From the NCBI RefSeq assembly GCF_002937075.1, contig NZ_NHSJ01000126.1, positions 1 through 64,000 of the forward strand: a stretch of DNA of 64,000 nucleotides. Reading direction: 5' to 3'. The translations under genes were made by a program, and so were the position numbers. The stretch comes from Rhodoblastus sphagnicola (GTDB taxonomy: Bacteria > Pseudomonadota > Alphaproteobacteria > Rhizobiales > Beijerinckiaceae). Under the pieces are notes generated by a model. It was given only the letters and a program-made list of their open reading frames with translations, made no database searches and was not told the origin of the DNA. The number at the start of each line of letters is the position of its first letter. Within the stretch, counting starts at the first letter, position 1. Shown piece by piece: positions 1 to 8,013 of this stretch.

Positions 1-1
1 C

Positions 2-2107
2 GCCCCCCCGCCCGTTTCCGTCGCCCCCACGCAAGCGCCGGCCGCGCCCGGCGGCGGCAAGCCCCTGACCGGCAAGGCCGAGGAGGGCTACCGCCAGACC
101 CGCGTCAATATGGGGCCTCTTGGCGACCGCAAGATTCTGGACCTGCCGTTCACCGTCCACACCATCCCCGAGGCCATCATCTCCAACCAGGACGTCCAGA
201 CATTTTCGGACCTGACGAAATACATGCCCTCGCTGCAACAGCAGGGGCATCCCGGACTGGAATTCGGGCCGCCGGTGATCCGGGGCCTCGTCGCCGACGA
301 TTCCTCCGCCAACACCCGCATCGACGGCATGAACGTGCGCGGCGACACGCAATTGCCGCTCAGCCTATACCAGAGTTTTGAAGTGCTCACGGGACCGTCC
401 GGCGCGCTCTACGGCTTTTCCTATCCCGCCGGCACGCTCAATGGAATTTTGAAGCGCCCGACGGACGCGCCGTCCCTGAACGCCACGCTCGGTTATGTCT
501 CCGCCGCGCGCCCGGAATTTTCGATCGATTTCGGCGGCCCGATCCCCGAAACCAACGGCGTGTTCGGTTATCGCCTCAACCTGCTGCACAGCGCCGGCGA
601 AAGTTTTGTCAGGGGCAGCGACGTCAAACGCGACGTGCTCGGCCTCGGCGTCGATGTGAATCTCACGCCGGACACCAAGATCGAACTGAACGCCAACCGC
701 TACCGCTATGAGCAGGACGGCCTGCCCGCCGGCTTCGCCTACAAGGGCGGTTCGGTCAAGCTGCCCTCCGCCCTCGACCCGACCAGGCAGGGCTATGGCC
801 AGAACTGGAGCGCGCTGATTGCGCAGACCGACATCACCGACGCGAAAATCATCCATCACTTCAACCAGGACTGGAGCATCGAGGCCGGCGTCCTGCGCCA
901 GGAGGCCGACCGCTGGTTCAACAACCGCCTGACCAACACGCTCAACGGAGACGGAACCTACAAGGCGACCTATTCCAGCAGCGCCAGCCTGACCACCGTG
1001 GTGAGCAATTTGTTCAACATCAACGGCGTCGTTTACACGGGACCGCTGAAGCATGAACTGGTGTTCGGAACCAATGGCTTCCGCACCGACGCCTATGCGC
1101 TGGCCTCGTCCGCGACCTATACGCTGGGTTCGAAAATTCCGCTCTACGACCCGCTGGTGTCCTCGACCTGGACGCCAAATTGGACGGGCGCGAAATATCT
1201 TTCCTCCACCATCACCCAGCAATCGCTGGTGCAGAACGACACCGTGCATTTCAATGAACAATGGTCGCTGCTGCTCGGCCTGAGCGAGAGTTGGCTGGAC
1301 AATGTCAACTATGGTTCGTCGAGCCCGCACGCGCAGCAAAGCGAGTTCACCAAGAACGCCGCGCTCAGCCCGGTGACGGCGTTGATGTTCAAGCCGCGCG
1401 AAGACATTTCGACCTATGTGTCCTGGTCCTCGTCGGTCCAGTCCAACACCGCGCCATCCACCGGCGTCAAAAACCCCAACGCGGCGCTGGAGCCGCTGCG
1501 CAGCTCGCAGGTCGAGGGCGGCGCCAAGGCGTCCTTGCGCGGCGTGGACCTGGGCGGCGCGATCTTCTATGTCGAGCGTCCCTATGCCGCCACCGACGCC
1601 GACGGATACTACAAGAACCTCGGCAATCAGGACGATCTCGGCGCCGAATTCACCGCGCGGGGCCAGGTGACTGAAGACCTGACCGTGGTCGGCGGCGTCA
1701 CCTGGCTCGACACGAAACTGGCGGACATGAAGGGCGTCAACGCCGTCAACAACGGCCATCAGGTCGTGGGCATCCCGCGCTGGCAGGGCAATTTGCTCGC
1801 CGAATACGCCGTGCCGGAATTGCGCGGCCTGACTGGCTTGCTCAACCTGCATGTCACCGGCAAGCGCGCGGCCGACGCCGAAAATTATTCCTCGGCGGCC
1901 GGCTATTTCACCACCGACATCGGCGCGCGCTACCAGTTCGATGTCGGCGCGCAAAAACTGACGCTTCGCTTCATGGTCGAGAACCTGTTCGACGAAAAAT
2001 ACTGGGCCTCGATCAACGGCGACATGAGCGGCTCAAATGGCGCGACCAACACCGCCTATCTCGGCGCGCCCCGCACCTACAAGGCTGCGCTGTCGGTGAA
2101 TTTCTGA
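2..2107 (+). CDS. TonB-dependent siderophore receptor, 5' end outside the window
   Basis: Outer-membrane gated channel that imports ferric siderophores using TonB energy. The frame is open to the left edge, so the start lies outside; the ATG at 110 is internal, because the frame before it reads a Pro/Ala/Gly-rich linker and then the start of the plug (EGYRQTRVNMGPLGDRKI). The plug follows, with a typical conserved stretch around VIRGL, TRIDGMNVRG and LTGPSGALYGF, then a long beta-barrel rich in alternating aromatic residues. The protein ends in Phe (ALSVNF), as expected for an outer-membrane barrel signal. It resembles the FhuA/FhuE/FpvA class; the ligand cannot be told. The downstream binding-protein gene starts 28 bases later, so the two were probably one iron-uptake operon, but the rest of that operon is damaged. 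Confidence 0.93.
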   Translation, partial: APPPVSVAPTQAPAAPGGGKPLTGKAEEGYRQTRVNMGPLGDRKILDLPFTVHTIPEAIISNQDVQTFSDLTKYMPSLQQQGHPGLEFGPPVIRGLVADDSSANTRIDGMNVRGDTQLPLSLYQSFEVLTGPSGALYGFSYPAGTLNGILKRPTDAPSLNATLGYVSAARPEFSIDFGGPIPETNGVFGYRLNLLHSAGESFVRGSDVKRDVLGLGVDVNLTPDTKIELNANRYRYEQDGLPAGFAYKGGSVKLPSALDPTRQGYGQNWSALIAQTDITDAKIIHHFNQDWSIEAGVLRQEADRWFNNRLTNTLNGDGTYKATYSSSASLTTVVSNLFNINGVVYTGPLKHELVFGTNGFRTDAYALASSATYTLGSKIPLYDPLVSSTWTPNWTGAKYLSSTITQQSLVQNDTVHFNEQWSLLLGLSESWLDNVNYGSSSPHAQQSEFTKNAALSPVTALMFKPREDISTYVSWSSSVQSNTAPSTGVKNPNAALEPLRSSQVEGGAKASLRGVDLGGAIFYVERPYAATDADGYYKNLGNQDDLGAEFTARGQVTEDLTVVGGVTWLDTKLADMKGVNAVNNGHQVVGIPRWQGNLLAEYAVPELRGLTGLLNLHVTGKRAADAENYSSAAGYFTTDIGARYQFDVGAQKLTLRFMVENLFDEKYWASINGDMSGSNGATNTAYLGAPRTYKAALSVNF

Positions 2108-2135
2108 CCGCCGCCGCACTGGAAAGACGCAAACC

Positions 2136-3125
2136 ATGATCCGCTCTCTTTGTCTCGCCCTCGTGCTCTGAGCCGGCCTCGACGCCCGCGCGGAAAACAT
2201 CGTCGATATGTCCGGCCGCACGGTTTCCGTCCCCGACGACATCAAATCCGTTTACGCCATGACCCACGCCATGCCGCTGGTCGTCGCGCTCGCGCCGGAC
2301 AAACTCGCCGGCTTCGCCAGCCCCCGCGCCATGAGCGCGGAAGCCCTGAAATTGCTGCCGCCGGAGCTTTCCAAACTGCCCAATCTCGGCGGCGGTCCCG
2401 ACGCCAATCTGGAAAAGCTCAAGGACATGAAGCTCGACATCGCGCTGGGATGGACCAGTCCGGGCGAAAGCTATCCGGCGCGCCAGATCGAGCGCATCGG
2501 CCTGCCGGTGGTCAACATCGAGGTCGACCGGCTGGATCAGTATCCCGCCACCTTCCGCTTCCTCGGCCGGCTGTTTCACCGCGAGGCGCTGGCGCGCGCG
2601 CTGGAGCGGGAAATGGCGGAGGTGCAGGCCGCCGTCGCGGAGGTGAAGACGCCAAAACCCCGCGTCTACTACGCGGAATCCCAGGATGGCCTGACCACCC
2701 AGTGCGACACGTCCGACCGCGTCGAGGTCATTGCGCGCGCAGGGGGCGTCAATGCCCTGCATTGCGAGCCCGGCGCGCCGTTCGCCGCCAATTATCCGCT
2801 CGGTCTCGAAAGGTTGCTCACGCTTGATCCCGATGTGATCGTCACCCGTTTCGCCGCAACGGCTGAAGCGATCCGCAAGGATCCGCGCTGGGCGCAACTC
2901 AAGGCGGTGCGGGCCGGCAAAATCTTCGCCGCCCCCAATGCGCCCTTCAACTGGTTCGACCGTCCGCCGTCCTTCCTGCGGGCGCTGGGCGCGCGCTGGC
3001 TGGCGGGCAAGCTACATCCGGAAGTGAAACTCGGCGATCTCCGCGCGGATGCGCGCGCCTTTTACGCGCTGTTTTTCGGCGTGACGCCCACCGACGCTGA
3101 TCTTGATCAACTGCTCGCGCCATGA
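2136..3125 (+). pseudogene. iron/siderophore ABC transporter substrate-binding protein, nonsense codon in signal peptide
   Basis: Homologue of class III periplasmic binding proteins (TroA/FepB/BtuF type). The natural start is ATG at 2136, preceded by a GAAAGA ribosome site. It reads MIRSLCLALVL, then TGA at 2169-2171, then AGLDARAENIVDMSGR in the same frame into the mature protein. The stop sits inside the hydrophobic core of the signal peptide. Everything after it is intact to the stop at 3125, including IDIALGWTSPG and the ALDPDVIV-like LTLDPDVIVTRF region. Restart at ATG 2208 would give about 305 residues without an export signal, so it could not serve a periplasmic transporter. A very recent mutation or a base-call error are both possible, but the downstream deletion of the transporter supports real decay. 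Confidence 0.8.
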
Positions 3126-3141
3126 CGGCGTTCGTGTCCGT

Positions 3142-3237
3142 TGCAGCGCCCGCGGGCGCATCTTCCACAATGGACCGCCCAGCGAAGTGCTGACGGATGA
3201 AACAATCCGCTTGCTCTACGGAATTGAATCCGTTTAA
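3142..3237 (+). pseudogene. C-terminal remnant of FecE/FepC-type ABC ATPase
   Basis: The frame ending at TAA 3235 reads GRIFHNGPPSEVLTDETI followed by RLLYGIESV. This is the typical tail of iron-siderophore ABC ATPases (GRI..GPP.EVLT...LR..YGIE). The binding-protein stop overlaps an ATG at 3122 (ATGA), where a permease gene would be expected to start, but that frame runs only about 20 codons. The simplest reading is one deletion that joined the first few permease codons to the last about 30 codons of the ATPase, with the junction near 3140-3155. Walker A, signature and Walker B motifs are all gone, so no ATPase function remains. Confidence 0.72.
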
Positions 3238-3416
3238 TAATTTGGCGCCGAGACTGTCCTGTTCATTCAAGACTCTTGATTGGGTCCGAGATCTCCTCGG
3301 AATTGGTCCGCACACCCCTTGATGCTGTGAGGAGTCCGCTTCCGAATGATCAGTTCATTGCCCAAGGCCAACGACCGGTCCGGATCTGTTCGCGATCATT
3401 CGTTGTCCGACCGCTC

Positions 3417-3497
3417 CCCGCCGCGCATCTGCGCTTTCTGGAAAAACTTCCTTTTTCATATAGATCGGGCGAATATGTCTTCGTCCACGCCGGTGTC
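3417..3497 (+). pseudogene. fragment of a Ser/Thr-type metallophosphatase
   Basis: A 27-codon stretch reads LPAAHLRFLEKLPFSYRSGE and then YVFVHAG, which matches the part of calcineurin-like bacterial protein phosphatases that carries the FVHAG metal-ligand histidine. The usual upstream metal motifs (GDxHG, GDxxDRG, GNHE) are absent, and the sequence on either side does not continue the family. It is a scrap, not a gene. It lies between the siderophore-transporter remnant and the ribbon-helix-helix gene, and marks 3.1-3.6 kb as a stretch where several genes have been lost. Confidence 0.6.
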
Positions 3498-3602
3498 GAT
3501 ACGGGGGCGCATGCGAGCGGCATCCTGACGGCTGTCGCCTTGAGCGCGGCGACAAACCCCAGGTTTCTGGCGACGTTAAGAACGTGAACTCAGGACGATC
3601 GG

Positions 3603-3872
3603 TCAATCGCCCTTTTGCTTGCGGTAACTATCAAAGGCGAGTTCCAACAACTTGCTGAGTTTCATGTCGTGGGCCGACGCATATGTCTTGAATTCACGCC
3701 TGAAATCCGCCGAAACCTTGAAATTGATCGGCTTTTTTTCCTCTTTGGCGGCCTTGTCCGCTTTAACCTTGACGGGCTTTGCAGGCTTCAGCGTCGCTAT
3801 TGTTTTCTTGCTCTCTTGAGCGGTCTTGTCGTTGTCCGCGACGGGCGGCTTTACGGCCTTCTTGGTCTTCAT
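3603..3872 (-). CDS. ribbon-helix-helix (CopG/ParG-like) DNA-binding protein
   Basis: An 89-residue protein with a Lys/Ala/Pro-rich flexible N-terminus (about residues 1-50) and a C-terminal ribbon-helix-helix fold. The DNA-contacting beta-strand is INFKVSADFRREF and the helices follow in KTYASAHDMKLSKLLELAFD. Start chosen at 3872 because it has a GGAAAGG site nine bases upstream; an upstream ATG at 3929 lacks one. Such proteins act as autorepressors, often as antitoxins or partition regulators. No toxin gene is adjacent on either side, so an antitoxin role is not supported here. Three tandem 8-bp repeats just upstream of the ribosome site are a good candidate for its own operator. Confidence 0.72.
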   Translation of the reverse strand: MKTKKAVKPPVADNDKTAQESKKTIATLKPAKPVKVKADKAAKEEKKPINFKVSADFRREFKTYASAHDMKLSKLLELAFDSYRKQKGD

Positions 3873-3892
3873 GTGAACTGCCTTTCCGGTTA

Positions 3893-3916
3893 TCGTGCTT
3901 TCGTGCTTTCGTGTTT
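3893..3916 (-). promoter_or_regulatory. three tandem 8-bp repeats, candidate RHH operator
   Basis: On the minus strand the sequence is AACACGAAAGCACGAAAGCA and so on: two exact units ACGAAAGC and a degenerate third, directly repeated with an 8-bp period. They lie about 20 bases upstream of the ribbon-helix-helix start and overlap a TATAAA box at 3915-3920. Ribbon-helix-helix repressors commonly bind tandem short repeats cooperatively, so autorepression is the natural inference. Confidence 0.45.
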
Positions 3917-3929
3917 TATATTCTAGCAC

Positions 3930-4414
3930 AAGAGCTGCCGCTTGGCATCTGGCTAGGCGCGATCATCGTAATGAAATCATTTCATGTTGGCGGAGGCCGC
4001 GTCGGGATGGCGCGTTCCTCATCCAAAAATTCAAGGAATGTTCGGGCGAGAGCTGAGCGCTCGGTCGGCGCCTCTATCGCGCCGGGTCGATCGAAAGCGT
4101 GTCGCCGGTCGCGTCAGGCGCCGTTGGCGTCCTCCGATCAATGGCGCGGCTGGATTTCAAAGGGTTTGCTCACTGCAGCATGATCCCGTCGATCAGCTTC
4201 GCCAATTCGGGCCGCAGTCTCGCGACTTGGACGGGCTGGTTGCGCCTGCGCCCGCAAGCGCCAATGTCCCGCCGCCGATCAACAGAGTCCGTGGTGTCGT
4301 CACGTGAGCCGCCTGGCGTTGCCGAGGCCGCCCCCGCGGAGGATTTGCATCCTTGGCTCGTCCGGAACATTTCCCATACGCATCGAAACTTTGTGCCCAA
4401 GGCGCTCGCCGCCA
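3930..4414. other. gene-poor stretch, no supported gene
   Basis: About 480 bases between the ribbon-helix-helix gene and the dikinase-like gene. All frames are short. One minus-strand frame starting GTG at 4303 reads a signal-peptide-like VTTPRTLLIGGGTLALAGAG but stops at 4193 without a recognisable mature domain; an overlapping frame reads ARLRPELAKLIDGIM. This could be the frameshifted remnant of a small exported protein, but I cannot name it. Confidence 0.35.
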
Positions 4415-5995
4415 TTAGGCCGCTGCAACGCGCCAGCCCGCGATGGCGGCCAGAGCCTTGTCCGGGCGTTCGGTCAGCGGCGCGAGGCGGCCGGCATAGA
4501 CAGCGCCGGAATTGCCGTCGAGGGAAATGAAGTCACCCTCATTGATGAGCGTTCCACCGATCCGGCATTGACGGCGGCTGATGTCGATGTCCAGACCGGG
4601 ACAGGCGACAAGGCAAACCTTGCCGAGTTGACGCGCCACGACCGCCGCATGAGAGGTGCGCCCGCCCGACGCGGTGAGGATGCCCGCCGCGAGCGCCATG
4701 CCCTCGATGTCCGTGGTCGCCGTGTCGCGCCGCACCAGGATTGTCGGACCTGCCGCCGACAGGCGTTTGACCGCATCGGAATCAAGCGCGACGGCGCCGC
4801 TGGCGACGCCCATGCAGGCGGCCAGGGCAATCGCCAGCGGCGGCGGCGGCGATTCCGCGAAGCGGGTGCGGGCGATGGCGTCGAGATCGATCTCCCCGAT
4901 CTGTTTGAGCGCCTCGGACGGCGTGGTCAGGCCTTCTTCGACCATGTCCACGGCGATGTTCAGCGCCGCCCAGTCGGTGCGCTTGGCGCGCCGGGTCTGA
5001 AGCAGGAACAGCGTTCCCGACTGCACCGTGAACTCGAAATCCTGCGCATCGCCAAACAGCGCCTCCAACTCGTGGCAGATGCCGTTAAGCCGCGCCCAGA
5101 TGGCCGGGAGCGCGATCGGCAGGCGGTCGTTGTCGCTCAGTTTTTGCCGCCCGGCGACAATGTCCTCGCCCTGGCCGTCAAATTGAAAGTCATAATAAAA
5201 CGCCTTGGCGCCGGTCGCCGGGTTGCGGGTGAAACCGACGCCGGCGCCGGAGGCGCCGCCGGCATTGCCGAACACCATGGCCTGCACCGTCACCGCCGTG
5301 CCGCCCTCGTCGCTGATGCCGTTCAAGCGGCGATAGCTGACGGCCTTGGGCGCGTCCCAGGACCGAAACACAGCCAATGCGGCGCTGGCGAGCTGGTCCC
5401 ACGGGTCGTCAGGAAAAGCCTTGCCCGTCAAGGTCCGGTAACAGTCCAGCATGGCGAGGGTCAGCTGCTTCAGGCTGCGGTGATCGAGTTCGCGCGCGGC
5501 GTCGCTCTCGGTTCGCGCCAGTTCCGCCGTCAAAAGCGCGTCGAAGGGCGCTGTCGGCAAGTCCGCCACCACCTCGGCATAGCCCTGGATGAGGCGGCGA
5601 TAGCTGTCCCAGGCGAGGCGCGGATTGCCCGTCAGCCGGATCAGCGCCTCCACCGTCGCCGCGTTCAGGCCGACGTCAAGAACCGTCTCCATCATGCCGG
5701 GCATGGACACGGCGGCGCCCGAGCGCACGGAGACCAGGAGGGGCCGTCGCGTCGCGCCGAATTTTTGGCCGGTCGCGGCCTCGATCCGCGCGACGCCCTG
5801 CGCCAGCGTCCGCCGCAACGACGTTTCTCCGGAGGGGTCCAAGCGGCGGCCCCAGTTCGTCGGCAACACGAAGGCGGGCGGCGCGGGAAGCCCCGCCTTG
5901 GCGAGACGCATCAGGTTCCAGGCCTTGTTGCCCACTTCCCCGGCGCCGCCCTCCGCCAGCGGCGCGCCCGCAAGAATCGGGTAGAAATCAGCCAT
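4415..5995 (-). CDS. pyruvate phosphate dikinase-like protein without the PEP/pyruvate barrel
   Basis: A 526-residue protein matching the N-terminal part of pyruvate phosphate dikinase. It has the ATP-grasp nucleotide domain (VSVRSGAAVSMPGMMETVLD near residue 110, then FDGQGEDIVAG and LFLLQTRRAKRT) followed by the swivelling phosphohistidine domain with GGRTSHAAVVAR, catalytic His about residue 449. It ends about 75 residues after that His. The C-terminal TIM barrel that binds pyruvate/PEP, roughly 350 residues in full-length enzymes, is absent, and no barrel sequence follows. It should be able to accept phosphate from ATP onto His but cannot itself make PEP. Its start overlaps the upstream DUF47-like gene by 8 bases, so the two are co-translated. 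The partner that receives the phosphate is unknown. Confidence 0.85.
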   Translation of the reverse strand: MADFYPILAGAPLAEGGAGEVGNKAWNLMRLAKAGLPAPPAFVLPTNWGRRLDPSGETSLRRTLAQGVARIEAATGQKFGATRRPLLVSVRSGAAVSMPGMMETVLDVGLNAATVEALIRLTGNPRLAWDSYRRLIQGYAEVVADLPTAPFDALLTAELARTESDAARELDHRSLKQLTLAMLDCYRTLTGKAFPDDPWDQLASAALAVFRSWDAPKAVSYRRLNGISDEGGTAVTVQAMVFGNAGGASGAGVGFTRNPATGAKAFYYDFQFDGQGEDIVAGRQKLSDNDRLPIALPAIWARLNGICHELEALFGDAQDFEFTVQSGTLFLLQTRRAKRTDWAALNIAVDMVEEGLTTPSEALKQIGEIDLDAIARTRFAESPPPPLAIALAACMGVASGAVALDSDAVKRLSAAGPTILVRRDTATTDIEGMALAAGILTASGGRTSHAAVVARQLGKVCLVACPGLDIDISRRQCRIGGTLINEGDFISLDGNSGAVYAGRLAPLTERPDKALAAIAGWRVAAA

Positions 5996-7910
5996 TGATC
6001 ACATCCTCGAGCATATGTTCATGCAGGATCAGGCTGGCGCGTTGCAGCGCATCGGAAGCGTTTTCGAGCCGATCGCCGATCGCGGTGAAGAGGTGCAACT
6101 GGCGAAAATCTTCGGCATGTCGAACCGCGCTGGCGGTCAGCGCGCGCTGGGCGTCGTCGGCCTCGTGCTCCAAGGCGGCGATGCGGTCGATCGCGGTCAG
6201 GAAATCCTGCGTCTCGGCGCCGCTGGCGGCGCGGCCGATCTGGCTCGCGTGGCCGAGCGCCTTGATCCATTCCTGCGCCGCCTCCACCAGTTGATCGGCG
6301 AGACCCTGCAAGACAGCGAGCGGCTTGCCCTTGAGCGCGTCGAAGCCCATCAGCGCGACCGCGTCCTCCAACTCGTCGGCCGCATCGTCCGCCGTCCGCA
6401 CCACTTGCAGAAACACTGCATAATCAGGACGCCGGGCGACGGACGCGCGCGTTTCGATCACCAGCCGGTCGGCGTCATGCTCGAAGGCGCGGGCGCGCCG
6501 CGCGCATTTCTCGGCATGTTTCCCGTCGTCCCCCGGATCGGCCCGCAACGCATCGCGCGCAAGGCTGGCGAGTTCGAAGATCAGGCCCGCGTGATCTTGG
6601 GCGACGCGGAGCAACTGCCGCTGCTCATTGCTGAAATGGGCCGCGAGCGCCACCTTGATGCGGTCGCGCAGCAACGCGGCCGACTCGTCCGAAAGCAGCC
6701 CCTGCGTCGCCGTCTTGAACACAAAGCGCAGGAAATCGAGGGTCTCGGCATCGCCGAGCACGTCGCAGAGCCGGTCGCCGAAATGCATCGACAATCCCGC
6801 GACGGCCTCGATGTTCTGATTGACCAGCCGGGCGCCGCCGAGCTCCAGAAAGCCGCGATGCCCGATCTCGGCTTCCGCCGCCCAGCTCAACAGGACGAGC
6901 CGATCCGCGCCGCGTAAAAATCCGCGCAATTGTTTGCGCGCATGGTTCCAGTCGATCAGGAACACCAGGCGCGAGCCCAGGAAGGTGAGGTAATCGCGGG
7001 CCGCCGCATCATCCGCCGCCTCAAGCCGGCCTGTGGCGAGATAAAACGCCGAGCCGGCGGACAGCGCGTCCGTGCGCTGCTTTTCCCATATGACCTTGAA
7101 GGGCTTGAGCATGTCCTGAAAAAAGCCGAGCCGCTCGACATGCACATCGGTATAGGTCACGGCGACGGCCAAGCCCCCGGCTTGCAAGCCCTCGACATGA
7201 ATGACGATCACATGCGCGTCGGTCGTGCCGATGTCGTTTTGAATGATCAGACGGTTTCCGACGCGCGTCGCCGTGGTGGCGAGGCCGGGATGGTTGAATT
7301 TCAGTCGCGCGGTGCGGTCGATCCCGGCCATGAAGGCGCGCACCAGCGGGCGGTCCGCCTCGGCCAGATTATAGGCGGCGGCGCCATCCAATGTTTCCTC
7401 GGCCAGTTCCGCTTGCATCGCGTTGAGCCGCTTGTGCAGATCCATCACCAGCCGATGCAGGCTGTCGGGACCGTCATGCCCGGCCGCCATCATGGCGGAT
7501 AGGACGGCGGGATCGACGAGGTCGTCCTGCGTCCCCGGCATGACCGCCAGCAAACCCTCCAGCCGCGATCCGAATGCGTCGGACTTCGCGCCGCCGACCG
7601 GCGCGGCCATGAGACGCATATCGGCGGTGATGCGGGCCAAAATGTTTCGGGCGCCCTGCACGCGGCATTTCGCCCCGACTTTTCGCGCCGAGGCGACGGC
7701 GCCGTCGAGGTCGGGATCGTCGATGCCGCAGGCGTTGCGCTCCCGCTTCAGCGTCGCCGCCGGATGCTCCGGATGCTCGGCGTGGTCCAAAGCCATTTGC
7801 AGCAGGGAGAAGAGATATTTCACCCGGTCATTGGCGGCGAGCGCGGCGTTGAGCGCCGCGGCGGGCTGCAATTCGCGCTCGCCGAGCGCGGCCAGAATCT
7901 GGGCCTTCAT
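5988..7910 (-). CDS. PhoU/DUF47-like protein with long uncharacterised N-terminus
   Basis: A 640-residue protein. The C-terminal about 220 residues look like the all-helical DUF47/PhoU fold, with repeated acidic metal-site motifs (FEHDADRLV, DDAADELEDA, LEHEADDAQ, GDRLENASDAL). The first about 400 residues are not a family I recognise; they include a beta-rich stretch (NRLIIQNDIGTTDAHVIVIH) and a conserved-looking LAVAVTYTDVHVERLGFF. Start taken at ATG 7910, which has an AGGGAAC site; the frame is open further upstream but reads poor sequence. PhoU-family proteins regulate phosphate uptake. The gene sits about 100 bases downstream of a pstB-like gene and overlaps the dikinase-like gene, which points to one phosphate-linked unit. 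No signal peptide or membrane segment is seen. Confidence 0.75.
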   Translation of the reverse strand: MKAQILAALGERELQPAAALNAALAANDRVKYLFSLLQMALDHAEHPEHPAATLKRERNACGIDDPDLDGAVASARKVGAKCRVQGARNILARITADMRLMAAPVGGAKSDAFGSRLEGLLAVMPGTQDDLVDPAVLSAMMAAGHDGPDSLHRLVMDLHKRLNAMQAELAEETLDGAAAYNLAEADRPLVRAFMAGIDRTARLKFNHPGLATTATRVGNRLIIQNDIGTTDAHVIVIHVEGLQAGGLAVAVTYTDVHVERLGFFQDMLKPFKVIWEKQRTDALSAGSAFYLATGRLEAADDAAARDYLTFLGSRLVFLIDWNHARKQLRGFLRGADRLVLLSWAAEAEIGHRGFLELGGARLVNQNIEAVAGLSMHFGDRLCDVLGDAETLDFLRFVFKTATQGLLSDESAALLRDRIKVALAAHFSNEQRQLLRVAQDHAGLIFELASLARDALRADPGDDGKHAEKCARRARAFEHDADRLVIETRASVARRPDYAVFLQVVRTADDAADELEDAVALMGFDALKGKPLAVLQGLADQLVEAAQEWIKALGHASQIGRAASGAETQDFLTAIDRIAALEHEADDAQRALTASAVRHAEDFRQLHLFTAIGDRLENASDALQRASLILHEHMLEDVING

Positions 7911-8013
7911 CGGCGTTCCCTGTGTTGCATGAAACCTGTTTGGCCTGGGCGACCAGGACATAAAGCCGCATGTGCGAAACGCGCCGCAAAACCGGCGGTT
8001 CTCCGCGCCGTCC

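Noticed and set aside
365-1954. Long open frame antisense to the siderophore receptor
   Set aside because: It mirrors the GC-rich codons of the receptor, has Arg/Gly/Val-rich composition with no domain, and the receptor on the plus strand is certain.
2169-2171. TGA as selenocysteine or readthrough codon
   Set aside because: It lies in a signal peptide core where selenocysteine has no role, no SECIS-like hairpin stands out next to it, and the downstream operon is also broken; a nonsense mutation or base error is simpler.
4193-4303. Signal-peptide-like frame before the dikinase gene
   Set aside because: It has a GTG start and a hydrophobic core but stops after 36 codons with nothing behind it; kept only as a note in the intergenic entry.
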